A stretch of DNA of 6,700 bases from Anaerolineales bacterium (GTDB lineage: Bacteria; Chloroflexota; Anaerolineae; Anaerolineales; Villigracilaceae). The stretch is from the NCBI GenBank assembly GCA_015489255.1, contig WGAD01000247.1:1-6700 (forward strand). The letters run 5' to 3'. A program made the position numbers and the translations under genes. Below, in pieces: positions 4,017-6,700 of the stretch; the stretch's first letter is position 1, and each line of letters begins with the position of its first letter. Below the pieces are notes generated by a model. The model was not told where the DNA came from, searched no databases, and was given only the letters and a program-made list of their open reading frames with translations.

Positions 4017-6422
4017 ATGCGTCCACGCTGGAAAAAAGTCCTGGCCGACCTGTGGGATAACAAAGCCCGCTCCCTGCTGGTGATCTTTTCCATCGCCATC
4101 GGCGTTCTGGCTATCGGCGTCATCACCGGAACGTACATCATCATCGATACCGACATGAGCCTCAACTATGCCGCGCACAACCCCGCTAACCTGGAGCTGC
4201 GCACCTCCAGCTTCGATGAAGACCTGTTGGCGACCATCCGCCACCACCGCGGCGTGGCTGCTGCCGAAGCCCGGCGCGTCATCCCCCTGCGTGTGCGCCC
4301 CCAAGGCGCTGCGGAATGGACAACCTTCGATGTCGTTGCCATGCAAGATTTTGCCGCCAACGAGATCAACCTGCTCACCCCTCTTTCGGGGCGGGCTGCC
4401 GCCGAACGCGGCGAAGTGGTGCTGGAAAAGGACGCCGCCGAGCGCACCGGGCTGCAGCCCGGCGACCAGATAGAGGTGCATCTGCCCGATGGCGCGATCC
4501 GCACCCTGACCGTTTCCGGCATAGTGCTCGACCCTACCACCAGCGCCGCCGATTTTCTGGCCGCGCCCCTGGCCTACATCCACCTAGATACCCTGCCCGA
4601 CTTACACCAACCGCAGACTTTCAACCGCCTGTATGTCACCCTGGAGAGCGGGCAAGACGACCTGACGCACATTCGTGCCATGATGGCCGAAATCAAGCAA
4701 AAGGTGGAAAGCAACGGCTACGCTGTCGGCCTGACGCGTCAGTCTCTCACTCACCAGCATCCTCTGGCCGATATCGTCAACGCTGTGCTCGGCATTTTGC
4801 TGGCCCTGGGCGTGTTGATTTTGTTCCTCTCCAGTTCGTTGATCGCCAACACCCTCAGCGCCTTGTTGCAGCAGCACATGCGCCACATCGGCGTGATGAA
4901 GCTTGTCGGCGGTCGCAACCGCCAGATCCTGGCGCTTTACCTGGCCCTGATGCTCGCCTTCGGCGGCCTGGCCTTGGCCATTGCCGTCCCCCTGGGTGGA
5001 CGCGGCGCCTACGCCCTGGCCGATTTCACCGCCGAGGAGCTGGGGTTCACCCTGCAAGGGTACCGCATTGTTCCGCTGGCGATGGGCGTCCAGGTGCTGG
5101 TTGGCATCCTCGTCCCGCTGATCGCCGGCCTGGGGCCCGTGATCAGCGGCACCCGCGTCACCGTGTTGCAGGCGATCAGCGGCGTGCAATACGCCAACCA
5201 GCAGGACGGCTGGGTCGAACGCACCCTGCTGCGCCTGACATCCGGCCTGGATCGCCGCGGCCTGCACATTCCGCAACCGATCCTCTTGTCCATTCGCAAC
5301 ACCTTTCGCAACAAGCGCCGCCTGCGCCTGACCCTTTTCACCCTGACGATGGGCGGGGCTATCTTCATCTCCGTCTTCAATGTGCGCGTCAGCCTGTATC
5401 GCTTTGTGGAGCAAACCGGCAACTATTTCCTCGCCGATGTGACGCTGGATTTCAATCGCTCCTACCGCCTGGACAAAGTGGAATCATACATCATGCAAGT
5501 CCCCGGCGTAGAGGCCGTAGAAGGCTGGACCTATGCCAATGCCCAACTGCTCACATCCGATGGCCGCACCGCAGACAACATCAACATCCTGGCGCCGCCG
5601 GCCCGCTCCACCCTGGTTGAACCGCTGCTGGTCGAAGGCCGCTGGATGCAGCCCGGCGACGTGCGAAAAATCGTCATCAGCGAAAGCATTTGGGATTACT
5701 ACCCCGACTTGCACAGCGGCGACACCCTGCGCCTGAAGATCAACGGCAAGGAAGAAGAGTGGGAGGTGGTTGGCATTTTCAAATTTGTGGGCATCGAGGG
5801 CCTGCTCGGCTACACGCCCTATGAGTATCTCTCCCGCATCAAGCACACGGTCAATCGGTCTTATTCGTACCGCGTCGTCACCCTCTACCACGACCGCCCC
5901 TATCAGGAGGCCATGAGTAAGCGCCTGGACGCCTACATGCGCGACCAGGGGTTCGACGTGCACCAGGCGCGCGCCGGGTTGTCCTCGCTGGACGACGCCT
6001 CCGACAGCCTGGATGTGCTCATCACCTTCCTGCTCATCATGGCCTTGCTGACTGCATCGGTTGGCGGCATGGGGTTGGCCGGCACCATGGGGATGAACGT
6101 CCTCGAACGCACCCGTGAAATCGGCATCCTGCGCGCCATCGGCGCCACCGACGCCCGCATCATGGGGCTGGTCATCGCCGAGGGGATGTTCATCGGCCTC
6201 ATTTCCTGGGCGCTGGCCGTTGCCCTCTCTTTTCCTTTCTCCTACCTGTTGTCCGGCATCGTCAGCCGGGCGATCTTCAACACGCCCATCGAGGTCATCT
6301 TCACCCCCCTGGGCTTCGGCCTCTGGCTTCTGCTGGTCATCGTCCTTTCCACCATCGCCAGCACCTTGCCCGCTCGCAACGCCGCCCGCCTGACCATCCG
6401 CGAAGTTCTGGCCTATGAATAA
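4017..6422 (+). CDS. Duplicated FtsX/MacB-type ABC transporter permease
   Basis: This 801-aa inner-membrane permease is built from two MacB-like halves. Half one has a first membrane helix at about 19-43 after KARSLL, an extracytoplasmic core domain (about 45-250) and three helices near 253-279, 302-328 and 352-378. Half two repeats this: basic NTFRNKRRLRL leads into a helix at about 436-458, a second core domain (about 465-660), and helices near 664-692, 715-744 and 764-784. The repeat is visible in the coupling segments RHIGVMKLVGGRNRQI (289-304) and REIGILRAIGATDARI (700-715). The end LPARNAARLTIREVLAYE is typical of FtsX-family permeases. Eight helices in one chain equal a fused MacB dimer, which fits service by two different ATPases. 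The start has GGAA about eight bases upstream and lies three bases after the preceding stop. The substrate is unknown; lipids, lipoproteins, peptides and drugs are all handled by relatives. Confidence 0.92.
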   Translation: MRPRWKKVLADLWDNKARSLLVIFSIAIGVLAIGVITGTYIIIDTDMSLNYAAHNPANLELRTSSFDEDLLATIRHHRGVAAAEARRVIPLRVRPQGAAEWTTFDVVAMQDFAANEINLLTPLSGRAAAERGEVVLEKDAAERTGLQPGDQIEVHLPDGAIRTLTVSGIVLDPTTSAADFLAAPLAYIHLDTLPDLHQPQTFNRLYVTLESGQDDLTHIRAMMAEIKQKVESNGYAVGLTRQSLTHQHPLADIVNAVLGILLALGVLILFLSSSLIANTLSALLQQHMRHIGVMKLVGGRNRQILALYLALMLAFGGLALAIAVPLGGRGAYALADFTAEELGFTLQGYRIVPLAMGVQVLVGILVPLIAGLGPVISGTRVTVLQAISGVQYANQQDGWVERTLLRLTSGLDRRGLHIPQPILLSIRNTFRNKRRLRLTLFTLTMGGAIFISVFNVRVSLYRFVEQTGNYFLADVTLDFNRSYRLDKVESYIMQVPGVEAVEGWTYANAQLLTSDGRTADNINILAPPARSTLVEPLLVEGRWMQPGDVRKIVISESIWDYYPDLHSGDTLRLKINGKEEEWEVVGIFKFVGIEGLLGYTPYEYLSRIKHTVNRSYSYRVVTLYHDRPYQEAMSKRLDAYMRDQGFDVHQARAGLSSLDDASDSLDVLITFLLIMALLTASVGGMGLAGTMGMNVLERTREIGILRAIGATDARIMGLVIAEGMFIGLISWALAVALSFPFSYLLSGIVSRAIFNTPIEVIFTPLGFGLWLLLVIVLSTIASTLPARNAARLTIREVLAYE

Positions 6423-6438
6423 ATCACGAGGTGAGTCT

Positions 6439-6700
6439 ATGAAATCCGCCCGCTTGTCCCCCTTGTTTGTGCTCGTCCTGGCGCTTCTGCTCAGCGCCTG
6501 CGGCAACCAGGAAGCCGCCACCCCGCCGCCCATGCCCGACCTGGCGCCGCCCGCCGAGATCATCGTCGAGGGGCATATCGTCCCCGCCCGTGAGGTGACC
6601 CTGTCCTTCGCCGTGCGCGGCACCGTCGGCGAGATCCTCGTCGCCGAGGGGCAGGAAGTCCGCCGGGGAGAGGTACTCGTCCGCCTGGACGACCGCGCCC
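6439..6700 (+). CDS. Lipoprotein HlyD/MacA-type periplasmic adaptor, N-terminal part (cut by window edge)
   Basis: The first 87 codons encode a signal peptide with lipobox LSAC (residues 18-21), so Cys21 would be lipidated and the protein anchored on the outer face of the membrane. A short Pro-rich linker leads into GHIVPAREVTLSFAVRGTVGEIL and EGQEVRRGEVLVRLDD, the typical start of a membrane-fusion/adaptor protein: a beta strand and the first half of a biotinyl-lipoyl-like domain. MacA partners of MacB-type exporters begin this way. The start has a strong GAGGTGA ribosome binding site and lies 16 bp after the permease stop, so it belongs to the same operon. The hairpin, second lipoyl half and barrel domains are outside the window. 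Lipid anchoring rather than a membrane helix is common when no outer-membrane channel is used, but this cannot be decided here. Confidence 0.87.
   Translation, partial: MKSARLSPLFVLVLALLLSACGNQEAATPPPMPDLAPPAEIIVEGHIVPAREVTLSFAVRGTVGEILVAEGQEVRRGEVLVRLDDRA

Noticed and set aside
3282..4583. Long minus-strand open frame of 433 codons opposite ATPase 2 and the permease start
   Set aside because: It is Gly/His/Gln/Val-rich with no domain, lies antisense to strongly recognisable ATPase, cNMP and permease motifs, and is a typical antisense shadow in GC-rich DNA.
4316..5620. Plus-strand open frame of 434 codons in another frame within the permease
   Set aside because: The Arg/Pro/His-rich translation has no recognisable fold; the overlapping permease frame has membrane helices and FtsX motifs throughout.
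5484..6623. Minus-strand open frame of 379 codons opposite the permease C-terminus and the adaptor start
   Set aside because: It is low-complexity, Gly/Asp/Gln-rich and crosses the junction between two plus-strand genes with clear motifs and ribosome binding sites.

Overview
This window is GC-rich, densely coding bacterial DNA holding two divergent operons that share a 339-bp intergenic region (1280-1618). The likely source is a Chloroflexota-like (Anaerolineae-type) bacterium. That is inferred from three things: the gene styles (a CsoR-type copper regulator, a CopZ of the [2Fe-2S] type, and a MacB-like ATPase carrying a cyclic-nucleotide-binding domain), the high GC, and a lipoprotein adaptor. 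No rRNA or phylogenetic marker is present, so the taxonomy is tentative.

Left half (minus strand, read from 1353 down to 1): a copper-homeostasis operon. A near-consensus promoter (TTGACG, 17 bp, TAGGAT) is followed by a GC-rich inverted repeat that fits a CsoR operator. The genes then come in order: csoR (Cu(I)-sensing repressor), a cysteine-rich protein matching the N-terminal Zn/[2Fe-2S] domain of Archaeoglobus-type CopZ, a separate 68-aa HMA-domain copper chaperone, and the N-terminus of a P1B-type copper ATPase that runs off the left edge. A GC-rich hairpin followed by a short T-run lies between the chaperone and the ATPase and may be an attenuator or processing site. The apparent logic is that CsoR senses copper, the two CopZ halves bind and probably reduce and shuttle it, and the ATPase exports it.

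Right half (plus strand, 1548 to the right edge): a TetR-regulated ABC efflux operon. A TetR/AcrR repressor with palindromes in its own promoter region is followed, through ATGA overlaps, by two paralogous MacB/LolD-type ATPases. The second has a C-terminal cyclic-nucleotide-binding domain and an altered ABC signature. Next come an 801-aa duplicated FtsX/MacB-type permease (a fused pseudo-dimer) and the start of a lipoprotein HlyD/MacA-type adaptor, cut by the right edge. The tight spacing indicates one transcript and one machine: an asymmetric NBD pair, a one-chain permease and a lipid-anchored adaptor, with expression set by a small-molecule-responsive TetR and activity possibly set by a nucleotide second messenger.

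The most unusual items are the ATPase-cNMP-domain fusion with its paired asymmetric ATP sites, and the CopZ chaperone split into two adjacent genes. I see no tRNA, rRNA, CRISPR array, insertion sequence or phage gene.
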